Origin: Thermomonas alba
GTDB lineage: Bacteria > Pseudomonadota > Gammaproteobacteria > Xanthomonadales > Xanthomonadaceae
Assembly (NCBI RefSeq): GCF_022419205.1
Contig: NZ_JAJOZU010000002.1
Span: forward strand, 186,001 to 250,000
Direction of reading: 5' to 3'
DNA length: 64,000 nt
In this document: positions 17,350 to 25,470 of the stretch, in pieces
Position numbering within the stretch: the stretch's first letter is position 1
How the letters are laid out: each line of letters starts with the position of its first letter
Notes under the pieces: model-generated
Told to the model about the DNA's origin: nothing
Seen by the model: the letters and a program-made list of their open reading frames with translations, nothing else
The model's database searches: none
Translations under genes and position numbers: made by a program

Positions 17350-19542
17350 TCAGTACAGATCGACCGGATCGACGTCCAGCGACCAACGCACCCGACGCGC
17401 CGCAGGCAGGGCGTGCAGCGCCGGGAGTAGCGCGCCCAGCGCGGCATGCAGCGCGCGCCGCTGGCGGGCCATCAGCAGCAGCTGCATGCGCGCCTGCCCG
17501 GCGCGGCGCGGCATCGGAGCCGGCAGCGGATCGGACACCTGCAGCTCTGCCACGCGCTCCCGCAGCAGGTCGCGCGCCGCCTGCAGGAACTGCTGCGGTG
17601 ATTCGGCGTGGCGCGCCTGCGCGCGCAGCAAGGCCAGGTGCGTGAACGGCGGCAGGCCGGCAGCCTGTCGTTGCGCCAACTCGGTCTCCGCGAAGGCGTG
17701 GTAGCCGCCGCGCAGCAAGACCTGCAGCAGCGGATGCTCGGGATGATGGGTCTGCAGCAGCACCTCGCCCGGCCGCTCTGCGCGTCCGGCGCGGCCCGCC
17801 ACCTGCACCAGCAGCTGCGCGAGCTTCTCGCCGCTGCGGAAATCCACCGAGAACAGCCCTTCGTCGATCCCGACCACCACGACCAGGGTGAGTCCGGGCA
17901 GATCATGCCCCTTGGCCAGCATCTGGGTGCCGACCAGAATGCCCGGCTGCGTCCCCAAGGCGTGCAGGTGCTTTTGCAGGGCATCGCGCCCGCTGGTACT
18001 GCCGCGGTCGATGCGCAGCACCGGGACGGCGGGGAATGCCTGCTTGAGGATTTCCTCGATCCGCTCGGTGCCGTTGCCCTGCGGCTGCAGCGCCAGGCTG
18101 GCGCAGTCCGGGCAGGCCGGCGGCGATGGCTTGCGATAGCCGCAGTGATGGCATTGCAGGCGCTTGCCGTGCGCGTGCACGGTCATCGGCGTCGGCCGCT
18201 CCTCGCTGCTGCAGCGCGGACAATGCGCGTTCCAGCCGCAATCGTGGCAGAGCAGCACCGGCGCATAGCCGCGGCGGTTCCTGAACACCAGCACCTGCCC
18301 GCCTGCGCCCACGGCCTCGGCGATCGCCTGCCGCGCCATCTCCGACAGCCCGGCCTGCAGCGGACGCTTGCGCACGTCCACCACCCGCACGCTGGGTGGC
18401 TGCGCCAGACCCGCGCGCCGCGGCAGGCGCAGCATGCCAAATCGCCCGCTGCGCGCGTTGTGCAGCGATTCCAGCGAAGGGGTCGCGCTGCCCAATACGA
18501 TCGGCACGTCCAGCGCGCGCGCACGCACGATGGCGAAGTCACGCGCGTGGTAGCGGATGCCGTCGAACTGCTTGAAGCTGGTGTCGTGCTCCTCATCCAC
18601 CACGATCAACCCGGCGCGCGGCAGCGGCGTGAACACCGCCGAGCGGGTGCCGAGGATCACCCGCGCCTGCCCGCGCAGCGCGGCCGTCCAGGTCGCGGCG
18701 CGTTCGCCATCGCCCAAGCCGGAATGCAGAACGTGCACCGGCACGCCGAGGCGAGCCTGGAATCGCCCCAGCAACTGCGGGGTCAGCCCGATCTCCGGCA
18801 CCAGCACCAGGGCCTGGCGATCCCGCGCCAGGCAATCGGCGATGGCCTGCAGATAGACCTCGGTCTTGCCGCTACCGGTGACGCCATCCAGCAGGAACGG
18901 CGCAAACCCGGTTGCGGCGCGAATCGCCATGATCGCTGCCTGCTGCTCGGGGTTGGGCGAAAACTCCGCCGCCTGCGGCGCCGGCACTGGCGCCTCCGCC
19001 AGCACCACCCGCTCGGCCAGGGCGCGTGCGCACAGACGGCGCAGCGGAGCACGCCAGCCGGGCAGAGCCGCGTCCAGCCAGCGCTCATCGCGCGCCTCAC
19101 GCAACATCTCCGCCAGCTGCCGCGGCTTACCCGCACGCAACCGCGGCAGCGCGGTGCGCCCCGCCTCGGTCAGGCTCCAGCCGTGGCGGGCGGTGTCCGG
19201 CAACGGCTCGCCGCGCCGCAGCGCCGCTGGCAGTGCGGTGGCCAGCACTTCGCCCATCGGCGCATGCAGGTAGCCGGCCAGCCAGCGCAGGGAATCCAAC
19301 AGTTCGCCCTGCAGCAACGGGCCGGCATCCAGCACTTCCAGCGCCGCGCGCAGCTCGACCCCGGGCGCGGCCTCGGCGTGGCCCAATACCACCCCGCACA
19401 GCTCACGGTTGCCGAACGGCACCCGCACGCGTTGGCCGACCGCCACCGAAGCCGCGGCGACGCCTGTGGGCGGCAGGTAATCGAACAGGCGCGGCAGCGG
19501 CACCGGCAGCGCCACCTGCAGGGTTGGAGTAGCAGCGGGCAT
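17350..19542 (-). CDS. priA: Primosomal replication-restart helicase PriA
   Basis: DNA helicase that reloads the replisome at stalled forks. The N-terminal DNA-binding domain (VALPVPLPRLFDYLPP ... VGQRVRVPFGNRELCGVVLG) is followed by a DEAH-type core with Walker A GVTGSGKTEVYL and Walker B VDEEHD. The zinc-binding insertion is CHDCGWNAHCPRCSS ... CHHCGYRKPSPPACPDC, and GTQMLAKGHDLPGLTLV is helicase motif V. About 730 aa, normal for the family. I prefer the ATG at 19542: a TAGACT hexamer is exactly six bases upstream, as for other leaderless-type genes here. A GTG at 19545 is also possible. Confidence 0.96.
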   Translation of the reverse strand: MPAATPTLQVALPVPLPRLFDYLPPTGVAAASVAVGQRVRVPFGNRELCGVVLGHAEAAPGVELRAALEVLDAGPLLQGELLDSLRWLAGYLHAPMGEVLATALPAALRRGEPLPDTARHGWSLTEAGRTALPRLRAGKPRQLAEMLREARDERWLDAALPGWRAPLRRLCARALAERVVLAEAPVPAPQAAEFSPNPEQQAAIMAIRAATGFAPFLLDGVTGSGKTEVYLQAIADCLARDRQALVLVPEIGLTPQLLGRFQARLGVPVHVLHSGLGDGERAATWTAALRGQARVILGTRSAVFTPLPRAGLIVVDEEHDTSFKQFDGIRYHARDFAIVRARALDVPIVLGSATPSLESLHNARSGRFGMLRLPRRAGLAQPPSVRVVDVRKRPLQAGLSEMARQAIAEAVGAGGQVLVFRNRRGYAPVLLCHDCGWNAHCPRCSSEERPTPMTVHAHGKRLQCHHCGYRKPSPPACPDCASLALQPQGNGTERIEEILKQAFPAVPVLRIDRGSTSGRDALQKHLHALGTQPGILVGTQMLAKGHDLPGLTLVVVVGIDEGLFSVDFRSGEKLAQLLVQVAGRAGRAERPGEVLLQTHHPEHPLLQVLLRGGYHAFAETELAQRQAAGLPPFTHLALLRAQARHAESPQQFLQAARDLLRERVAELQVSDPLPAPMPRRAGQARMQLLLMARQRRALHAALGALLPALHALPAARRVRWSLDVDPVDLY

Positions 19543-19548
19543 CACCGC

Positions 19549-19554
19549 AGTCTA
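19549..19554 (-). promoter_or_regulatory. -10-like hexamer of priA (leaderless type)
   Basis: TAGACT on the minus strand, six bases before the priA ATG. It belongs to the recurring set described under findings. Confidence 0.45.
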
Positions 19555-19679
19555 GGCCATGCCGGTGGCGCTGGCGCGGGCCGCATCCATGGACGCCGGC
19601 ACTGCCCAAGTTATCGCCCACAGCTCCACCTCGCCTCATTAAATCCCCGTAATCCATTGTTTAGAAACGGGTTTGATCT

Positions 19680-19906
19680 TTATCCACACGCACTGTGGAT
19701 AAGTGTGTGCATACCGTCCGGATGCCGCGCCGCAGGGCGCAACCCAACAAGCCCTACTGGCTTCTGGACAAAAAATCGTCATCCCGAAAAAATCAAGATA
19801 AATCATGCGCTTGCGCGTGAAACAGGACGCGCCTGAACGCACGTTCAGGCGTGAAACCGGGGGCGTGACGGGATTTTTACGCCTGTGCACAACCGATTTA
19901 CCCACA
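19680..19906. promoter_or_regulatory. DnaA-box cluster with AT-rich segments
   Basis: The 460-base intergenic stretch between priA and the DUF3106 gene holds two consensus DnaA boxes in inverted orientation five bases apart: TTATCCACA at 19680-19688 and TGTGGATAA at 19694-19702. A one-mismatch box TTACCCACA lies at 19898-19906 and a two-mismatch TGTGCACAA just before it. AT-rich runs (around 19637-19680 and 19768-19805) stand out in a GC-rich genome. I see no gene here. It could be a DnaA-controlled promoter, a DnaA titration or reactivation site, or an origin remnant. Confidence 0.6.
19830..19851. repeat. Perfect inverted repeat near the DnaA boxes
   Basis: Arms CGCCTGAACG (19830-19839) and CGTTCAGGCG (19842-19851) are separated by two bases. 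GCGTGAAAC occurs just before and again at the right edge. There is no T-run, so it reads as a protein-binding palindrome more than a terminator. Confidence 0.45.
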
Positions 19907-20003
19907 CCCCGCGCCACGGCTTGCGGAGCCGGGCGCCGACCCTGTGTCAAGCTCTGCTGCCGGCGCGGGCGGGGGTATGATGGGCCGTGCCCGCACGTCT
20001 GCC

Positions 20004-21446
20004 ATGACTACGCCCGCCCCGTCACCGACCCCTGCGGCGGTCACCGCATTCCTGCGCGGAGTGGATCGGCGCGCGCGTCTGCTGGCGCGGGTCCAGACCG
20101 GCGATGCGCAGGCCGCCCAGCGCGCACTGGCAGTGGCCCATCGGGTCTTCGCCAGCGACGCCAGCGACTGGCCGATGTCGCAATGGCCGCTGCAGTTCTG
20201 GCGGCTGCTGCTGTCGGTTCCTGCCATGGGCCGCCACATCGCGCACCCGGCCGCCGGCCCGCTGCCGGCGATCGCGCGGCTGCCGCCTCCCGCGCGCGCC
20301 GCAGTGCTGCTGCACCTGGTGGCCGGCCTGGACGAGTCCGATGCGGCCGCCGCGCTTGGCATCTCCATCCCTGCCTACCACGAGCGCATCCGCAACGCAC
20401 TGCCGCGCGACGCGCTCGGGCAACCGGATCTGGACGTCTGGCGCGCGTGGAGCGCGGCGGTCAAACGCTCGCTGGAGGCCCTGCCGGACGTCGCACCTGC
20501 CGCTGCCGACACGGTTGCGAAACAACAGACGCCGCACACGTCTCTTTTTTCACGCCGTCTGCGCTGGCTATGGCTTGGGGTTCTGCTATGCGCGCTGGCG
20601 CTGGCCGCCACCTTCTTGCTGGAACCCGCGCTACGCGCCCACCTCCATGACTGGCAGACGCACGTGCGGGTCGAGGCGCTGCCGCCAGCGAATCCGCCGC
20701 GCGCCCGCTTCGACCCGATGGACCCAGCCCTGCAGCCCGATCGGGCGCTGCTGGAGGATCCAGCCACGCTGATGCAGGCGCAGCGCCTGCCGCTGCTGGC
20801 GTGGCTGGCGGCAGAGGCCGTGCTGCCGGTGTCGGCGCAGACGCCCACCGTCATCACCGCTATGCCCACCACGGATGCCGCGCTCGCAGCGCGCGCGCAG
20901 GCATGGGAACGGCTGTCGCCCATGGCGCGCGCCCAGGCGCGCGCGGCCTGGGCCGAGTGGCAGACGCTGCCCGCCGCGGAACGTGACCAGCTGCGTGAAA
21001 CTGCGAACCGCTTCGATGCGCTGCCGGCGCTCCAGCAGCAGGCCCTGCGCGCTCGCTTCCTGCAGCAACCGTTCGAGGCCCAGCGCGGCTGGCACCTCGG
21101 CCCCCGCCTGGGCCGCGCGTGGCCACGCATCGCGCCGCTGTTCGCCTTCGTCGATCCGCGCGAGCGCAGCGCGCTGCTCCAGTTGCTGCACGCGGCAAGT
21201 GACGGCGAGCTGGATTTGCTGGCGCGGCTGGCGCAGACCACGCCGCCGCAGTCTCGCGCCGCGCTGCGGCGCGCTCTCCTGACGCAACCGCCGACACAGC
21301 GCGCGGCCTGGCTGCAGGGGCAGCTGCAGCCGCCCCTGACGCTCGCGACCGCGCGCGCGCCGGGATGCCACGCTCAGCCCGAGGTGCGCTCCAGAAACGC
21401 GCGCATCAGCGGCACCAGGTCCTCGTGCTTGTCTTCCAGCACGTAG
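20004..21446 (+). CDS. Sigma-70-like/transmembrane/DUF3106 fusion protein, 480 aa
   Basis: Three parts are visible. Residues 10-135 resemble an ECF sigma factor: a helical region-2-like stretch (FLRGVDRRARLLARVQTGDA ... FWRLLLS), then a region-4-like helix-turn-helix (LPPPARAAVLLHLVAG, DESDAAAALGISIPAYHERIR). Residues 187-207 form one membrane helix. The periplasmic part holds DUF3106-type repeats of the form PMARAQARAAWAEWQTLPAAERDQLR. The start ATG at 20004 has TATGAT 22 bases upstream. The last 25 residues look unlike the rest and run antisense into the next gene for 73 bases, so a native stop may have been lost. Function unknown; a membrane-bound regulator is possible. Confidence 0.65.
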   Translation: MTTPAPSPTPAAVTAFLRGVDRRARLLARVQTGDAQAAQRALAVAHRVFASDASDWPMSQWPLQFWRLLLSVPAMGRHIAHPAAGPLPAIARLPPPARAAVLLHLVAGLDESDAAAALGISIPAYHERIRNALPRDALGQPDLDVWRAWSAAVKRSLEALPDVAPAAADTVAKQQTPHTSLFSRRLRWLWLGVLLCALALAATFLLEPALRAHLHDWQTHVRVEALPPANPPRARFDPMDPALQPDRALLEDPATLMQAQRLPLLAWLAAEAVLPVSAQTPTVITAMPTTDAALAARAQAWERLSPMARAQARAAWAEWQTLPAAERDQLRETANRFDALPALQQQALRARFLQQPFEAQRGWHLGPRLGRAWPRIAPLFAFVDPRERSALLQLLHAASDGELDLLARLAQTTPPQSRAALRRALLTQPPTQRAAWLQGQLQPPLTLATARAPGCHAQPEVRSRNARISGTRSSCLSSST

Positions 21447-22276
21447 TGGCCGGCATCCGCATCGGCATGCACCTCCGCGTTCGGCAGCGCCTGGCGAAAG
21501 CCGTCGAGGAAGTGACGGTCGAACACGAAATCACGCAGCCCCCAGGCGATGAAGGCAGGCCGGTCCGCATAGTCGGGCAGCGCCCGTGCCATGGCCCGCA
21601 CCAGCGGCATCGCACGGTCGTCCTCGTGCAGCGGAATGTCTTGCATGAAGCGCAGGGTGGCAATCGCGTTGTCCCAGCCGTCATACACGCCGGCATAGGC
21701 CGCGCGCACGTCCTTGGGCAACCAACGGCGCGTGCCGAGCCAGGCCGCACCGCGCGCGAACAGGTTGAAGCGGCGGATCAGCCAGCCGCCAATCCGCGAA
21801 TCTCGCCCCAGCGCCAGCCGCCGCGGGAAGCGCTTGGCCGCAGGCAGCGGAAACGCGCCGGTATTGGTGATGAGCAATCGCCGCACCCGCGCCGGATCTC
21901 GCAGCGCCCAGCCAAAGCCAATCGCCCCGCCCCAATCGTGCACCGCCAGCGTCAACGGGCCGGCGATGCCAAGGTGCTTCAGCAGCGCATCGAGATCGTC
22001 GATCCGCGACTGCAAGGTGTAGTCGTAGCGCGGCTGCGCGGACACGCCATCGTCCGGGCGGTCGGACAGCCCCATGCCGACGTGGTCGGGCACGATGCAG
22101 CGGTATCTGTCGCGCAGACCCAGCACCAGGTGGCGCCAGTAATAGCTCCACGAAGGATTGCCGTGCAGCATGACGATCACCTCGCCATCGCGCGGCCCCT
22201 CGTCGAGGTAAGACATCGCAATGCCGGGGCGAACTTCGAAGCGGCGGGGAGCAAACGGATAGTCGGGAAAGCGCAT
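21374..22276 (-). CDS. Alpha/beta hydrolase, haloalkane dehalogenase-like (OleB-like)
   Basis: 300-aa alpha/beta-hydrolase. Oxyanion motif HGNPSW at 38-43, nucleophile aspartate D114 in AVHDWGGAIG, catalytic acid in AFIAWGLRDFVFD, and catalytic histidine in DAGHYVLEDKHE. These fit the haloalkane dehalogenase group. The stretch TLQSRIDDLDALLKHLGI and the LITNTGAFPLP motif recall OleB, the beta-lactone decarboxylase of bacterial olefin synthesis known from Xanthomonas and Stenotrophomonas, but oleA, oleC and oleD are not adjacent. The exact substrate is uncertain. The 3' end overlaps the convergent DUF3106 gene. Confidence 0.75.
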   Translation of the reverse strand: MRFPDYPFAPRRFEVRPGIAMSYLDEGPRDGEVIVMLHGNPSWSYYWRHLVLGLRDRYRCIVPDHVGMGLSDRPDDGVSAQPRYDYTLQSRIDDLDALLKHLGIAGPLTLAVHDWGGAIGFGWALRDPARVRRLLITNTGAFPLPAAKRFPRRLALGRDSRIGGWLIRRFNLFARGAAWLGTRRWLPKDVRAAYAGVYDGWDNAIATLRFMQDIPLHEDDRAMPLVRAMARALPDYADRPAFIAWGLRDFVFDRHFLDGFRQALPNAEVHADADAGHYVLEDKHEDLVPLMRAFLERTSG

Positions 22277-22282
22277 CCGTGC

Positions 22283-22288
22283 ATTGTA
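22283..22288 (-). promoter_or_regulatory. -10-like hexamer of the OleB-like gene (leaderless type)
   Basis: TACAAT on the minus strand, exactly six bases before the ATG. No clear -35. Confidence 0.45.
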
Positions 22289-22394
22289 GGCGCTGCACCG
22301 TGATGAGCTGCGCACAGCTGGCAGGCTCTTGGCCTGAACGGCTGAATCACAAGACAGTTGCTGAGTTGACCAGCTGTTCCCAAGATCCGGGCCG

Positions 22395-22417
22395 CATTTC
22401 CCCGGACCTGGGAAATG
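22395..22417. repeat. Inverted repeat between the sRNA end and the OleB-like gene
   Basis: CATTTCCC/GGGAAATG with a 7-base loop, directly beyond the sRNA terminator. It may be an operator for the hydrolase gene or a back-up terminator. No T-run follows. Confidence 0.4.
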
Positions 22418-22422
22418 AGACA

Positions 22423-22552
22423 AGAAAAAGCCCCGCAGCCAGGGGTGGGCTGCGGGGCCGGGGAAGGCCGGTTGGGGAGGACCGGTTGCCTTCCGGTTGA
22501 TCACACCAGGGGAGGGGTTGTGATCGACACGACAGGCGTTGCACCTGTCGCG
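22423..22552 (-). ncRNA. Putative small regulatory RNA downstream of polA (sX13-like)
   Basis: About 130 nt on the minus strand, between polA and the OleB-like gene. Four hairpins: CGACAGG/CCTGTCG (22530-22550); GATCACA/TGTGATC (22499-22525); GGAAGG/CCTTCC with an inner CCGG pair (22462-22494); and a GC-rich terminator (22430-22458) with a T-run. In RNA sense the last three loops are C-rich (CCCCTCCCC, CCTCCCC, CACCCCT), suited to pairing with G-rich ribosome binding sites. The place next to polA matches Spot 42 in E. coli and ErsA in Pseudomonas, and the C-rich loops match what I recall of Xanthomonas sX13. No coding frame is apparent. Confidence 0.7.
22424..22458 (-). terminator. Rho-independent terminator of the small RNA
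   Basis: Stem GCCCCGCAGCC/GGCTGCGGGGC (perfect 11 bp) with loop CACCCCT in RNA sense, followed by TTTTTCTT. It would also stop read-through from polA. Confidence 0.9.
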
Positions 22553-22557
22553 TGCTA

Positions 22558-22585
22558 TATGACCACTGCGCGGCTTGATGGTTCG
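22558..22585 (-). promoter_or_regulatory. Sigma-E/AlgU-like promoter of the small RNA
   Basis: On the minus strand CGAACCA, 15 bases, GTCATA. This resembles the extracytoplasmic sigma-E pattern GGAACTT-N15-GTCnnA, with GAAC and GTCnnA intact. It places the RNA start at about 22552. TCATATAG also offers a weak sigma-70 -10. Confidence 0.5.
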
Positions 22586-22691
22586 TGAAGATTTCAGTTA
22601 AAAAACCGTTCGGTTCAGGAATGATTCATTGCATTCCGACGGCTCTTGCCAAACGCCAGCGCAAGATCACGTTTTTCATGTGTCTGAGCGC

Positions 22692-25424
22692 TCAGTGCGC
22701 TTCATCCCAGTTGGCGCCCACGCCGCTGTCCACCACCAGCGGCACCCGCAGCGCGGCGGCGCCGGCCATCAGCGTGGGGACCTGCGCCAACAGCGTGGGC
22801 ACGAAGTCTTCGTCGGCCTCGAACACCAGTTCGTCGTGTACCTGCAGGATCATCAGCGCGCGTGGCGCACCGGCGGCGGTGCGCTGGCCGTCCAGCCACG
22901 CATCCACCCGCACCATCGCGCGCTTGATGATGTCGGCCGCGGTGCCCTGCATCGGCGCGTTGATCGCCGCACGCTCGGCGCCGGCGCGCTGCGCGGCGTT
23001 GCGCGAATGGATCGCCTCCAGCCCCAGGCGCCGGCCGAACACGGTCTCGACGTAGCCCTGCTCGCGCGCCTGCGCGCGGGTGCGCTCCATATAGTCGCGC
23101 ACCCCAGGATAGCGGCTGAAGTAGAGCGCGATGTAGTCCTGCGCCTGGCCGCGGTCGATCCCGAGCTGACGCGCCAACCCGTGCGCGCCCATGCCGTAGA
23201 TCAGCCCGAAGTTGATCGCCTTGGCCGCGCGTCGCTCTTCGGCGGTGACCGCCTCCAGCGGCTTGCCCAGCACTTCGGCGGCGGTGGCGCGGTGGATATC
23301 GACGCCCTGCGCGAACGCGCGTAGCAGCGCCGGGTCCTCGGAAAGATGCGCCATGATCCGCAGCTCGATCTGCGAGTAGTCGAACGCGACGATCCTGCGC
23401 CCGGGCGGCGCGACGAACGCGGCGCGGATGCGCCGGCCCTCCTCGGTGCGCACCGGGATGTTCTGCAGGTTGGGATCGGACGAGGACAGCCGCCCGGTGG
23501 CAGCGCCGGCCTGGTGGTAGCTGGTGTGCACGCGCCCGGTGTCGGGGTTGACCATCTCCGGCAGCTTGTCGGTGTAGGTGCTGCGCAGCTTGGCCAGTCG
23601 CCGGTAGTCCAGGATCACCCGCGGCAGCTCGTGCAGGTCGGCGATCGCTTCCAGCGCCTCCTCGTTGGTCGAAGGCGCGCCGCCCGGGGTCTTCACCCGC
23701 GCCGGCAGCTTCAGTTCGTCGAACAGCAGCGCGCCCAGCTGCCTGGGTGACTCCAGGTTGAAGCTGCGCCCGGCCAGCTCGGTGGCCTTCTGCTGCAGGG
23801 CCAGCATGCGCCGGGAGAGCTGCGCCGACTGCCGGCGCAGCTCGTCGGCATCCACCAACACGCCGTTGGCTTCCACCCGCGCCAGCACCGGCACCAGCGG
23901 CATCTCGATGTCGCGATAGACCGATTGCAGGCGCGGCGCGGCCGCCAGCTTCGGCGCCAGCACGCGGTGCAGGCGCAGGGTGATGTCGGCGTCCTCGGCG
24001 GCATAGCGGGTGGCGACGTCGATCGTCACCTGCGAGAACGGGATCTGCTTGGCGCCTTTGCCGGCTACGTCCTCGTACTTGAGGGTGTCGTAGCCGAGGT
24101 GGCGCCTGGCCAGCGAATCCATGTCGTGGCGGGCGATGCCGGCATCCAGCACGAAGCTCTCCAGCATCGTATCGTCGGCATAGCCGCGCACGTCCACGCC
24201 GTGGCGGCGCAGCACGTGCAGGTCGTATTTGCCGTGCTGGCCGAGCTTCTTCCTGGCCGGGTCTTCCAGCAGCGGGCGCAGCGCCTCGAGCACGGCCGCG
24301 CGATCCAGCTGCGCCGGCGCATTCGGGTACGCGTGGCCGAGCGGGATGTAGCAGGCCTGGCCCGGCTCCACGCTGAAGCTGAGGCCGACCAGGTTGGCGC
24401 GCAGCGGATCGAGGCTGTCGGTCTCGCTGTCGAACGCAAACTCCTCCGCCGCGCGCAGGCGCGCGATCCAGTCGTCGAGCTGCGCTCGGGTCAGCACGGC
24501 CGCATACGCGCCGGGCGCGGCCAGCGCGGGATCGGCCTGCGACGCCGTGGTCGCGTGGGCAGCGGCCGCGGCGGGAGCGCCGGCGTCCAGCTCCTTCAGC
24601 GCCTGGTTGAAGCCGTAGCGGGTATAAAGCGCGCGCAGCGCGTCCACGTCGCGCGGACGCAGGGCGAGGTCGGCCGGCGCCACGTCCAGCGCCACGTCGG
24701 TCTTGATCGTGAGCAGCTCGCGGTTGAGCGGCAGGCGCGGCAGCGCGGCACGCAGGTTGTCGCCGATCTTGCCCGTGATGGCGCCCGCGTTTTCGATCAC
24801 ACCCGCCAGCGAGCCGTATTCGCCCAGCCACTTGGCCGCCGTCTTCGGCCCGCATTTCTCCACGCCCGGCACGTTGTCGATGCTGTCGCCCATCAGCGCC
24901 AGGTAATCGACGATCTGCTCCGGACGCACGCCGAACTTGGCGAGCACGGCCTCCTGCGAATCCAGCCGGCTGCCGCTCATGGTGTTCACCAGCGCGATGC
25001 CGGGCCGCACCAGCTGCGCAAAATCCTTGTCGCCGGTGGAGATGGTCACCTGCATGCCCTGCTGCGCCGCGCGCACGGCCAGGGTGCCGATCACGTCGTC
25101 GGCCTCCACGCCCGGCACGCGCAGGATCGGGATGCCCAGGGCCTGCACGATATCGAGCATCGGCGCGATCTGCGCGCGCAGGTCGTCCGGCATCGGCGGG
25201 CGGTTGGCCTTGTAGTCGGGGTACAGCGCGTCGCGGAAGGTCGGCCCCGGCGCATCTACCACGAAGGCGATGTGCTCGGGCTGCTCCTTCAGGTGGGCGC
25301 GCAGCATGTTGACCACCCCGAACAGTGCGCCGGTCGGCTCCCCGGCCGCGTTCGACAGCGGCGGCAGCGCGTGGAAGGCGCGGTACAGGTAGGAAGAACC
25401 GTCGATCAGGACCAGGCGTGTCAT
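22692..25424 (-). CDS. polA: DNA polymerase I
   Basis: Repair and Okazaki-fragment polymerase, 910 aa. The 5'-3' exonuclease domain begins LVLIDGSSYLYRAFHALPPL (residues 4-23) and runs to about 290. The proofreading domain follows, with its acidic residues visible in FAFDSETDSLDP, so 3'-5' activity is probably retained. The polymerase domain has motif A AFDYSQIELRIMAHLS, motif B with RRAAKAINFGLIYGMG, and motif C LQVHDELVFE. A TAGAAT hexamer six bases before the ATG predicts a leaderless mRNA. A small RNA follows on the same strand. It is divergent from prpF. Confidence 0.98.
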   Translation of the reverse strand: MTRLVLIDGSSYLYRAFHALPPLSNAAGEPTGALFGVVNMLRAHLKEQPEHIAFVVDAPGPTFRDALYPDYKANRPPMPDDLRAQIAPMLDIVQALGIPILRVPGVEADDVIGTLAVRAAQQGMQVTISTGDKDFAQLVRPGIALVNTMSGSRLDSQEAVLAKFGVRPEQIVDYLALMGDSIDNVPGVEKCGPKTAAKWLGEYGSLAGVIENAGAITGKIGDNLRAALPRLPLNRELLTIKTDVALDVAPADLALRPRDVDALRALYTRYGFNQALKELDAGAPAAAAAHATTASQADPALAAPGAYAAVLTRAQLDDWIARLRAAEEFAFDSETDSLDPLRANLVGLSFSVEPGQACYIPLGHAYPNAPAQLDRAAVLEALRPLLEDPARKKLGQHGKYDLHVLRRHGVDVRGYADDTMLESFVLDAGIARHDMDSLARRHLGYDTLKYEDVAGKGAKQIPFSQVTIDVATRYAAEDADITLRLHRVLAPKLAAAPRLQSVYRDIEMPLVPVLARVEANGVLVDADELRRQSAQLSRRMLALQQKATELAGRSFNLESPRQLGALLFDELKLPARVKTPGGAPSTNEEALEAIADLHELPRVILDYRRLAKLRSTYTDKLPEMVNPDTGRVHTSYHQAGAATGRLSSSDPNLQNIPVRTEEGRRIRAAFVAPPGRRIVAFDYSQIELRIMAHLSEDPALLRAFAQGVDIHRATAAEVLGKPLEAVTAEERRAAKAINFGLIYGMGAHGLARQLGIDRGQAQDYIALYFSRYPGVRDYMERTRAQAREQGYVETVFGRRLGLEAIHSRNAAQRAGAERAAINAPMQGTAADIIKRAMVRVDAWLDGQRTAAGAPRALMILQVHDELVFEADEDFVPTLLAQVPTLMAGAAALRVPLVVDSGVGANWDEAH

Positions 25425-25430
25425 CCCGCG

Positions 25431-25436
25431 ATTCTA
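25431..25436 (-). promoter_or_regulatory. -10-like hexamer of polA (leaderless type)
   Basis: TAGAAT on the minus strand, six bases before the polA ATG. It lies in the 46-base divergent gap with prpF. Confidence 0.5.
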
Positions 25437-25470
25437 CGCAGCGCCGCCCGCCGGTGCCGGTGGAGGGATA

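Noticed and set aside
19546-20003. The chromosomal origin oriC
   Set aside because: dnaA, dnaN, rpmH and gyrB are absent from the window, and only two full DnaA boxes are present. It is kept as a DnaA-binding region only.
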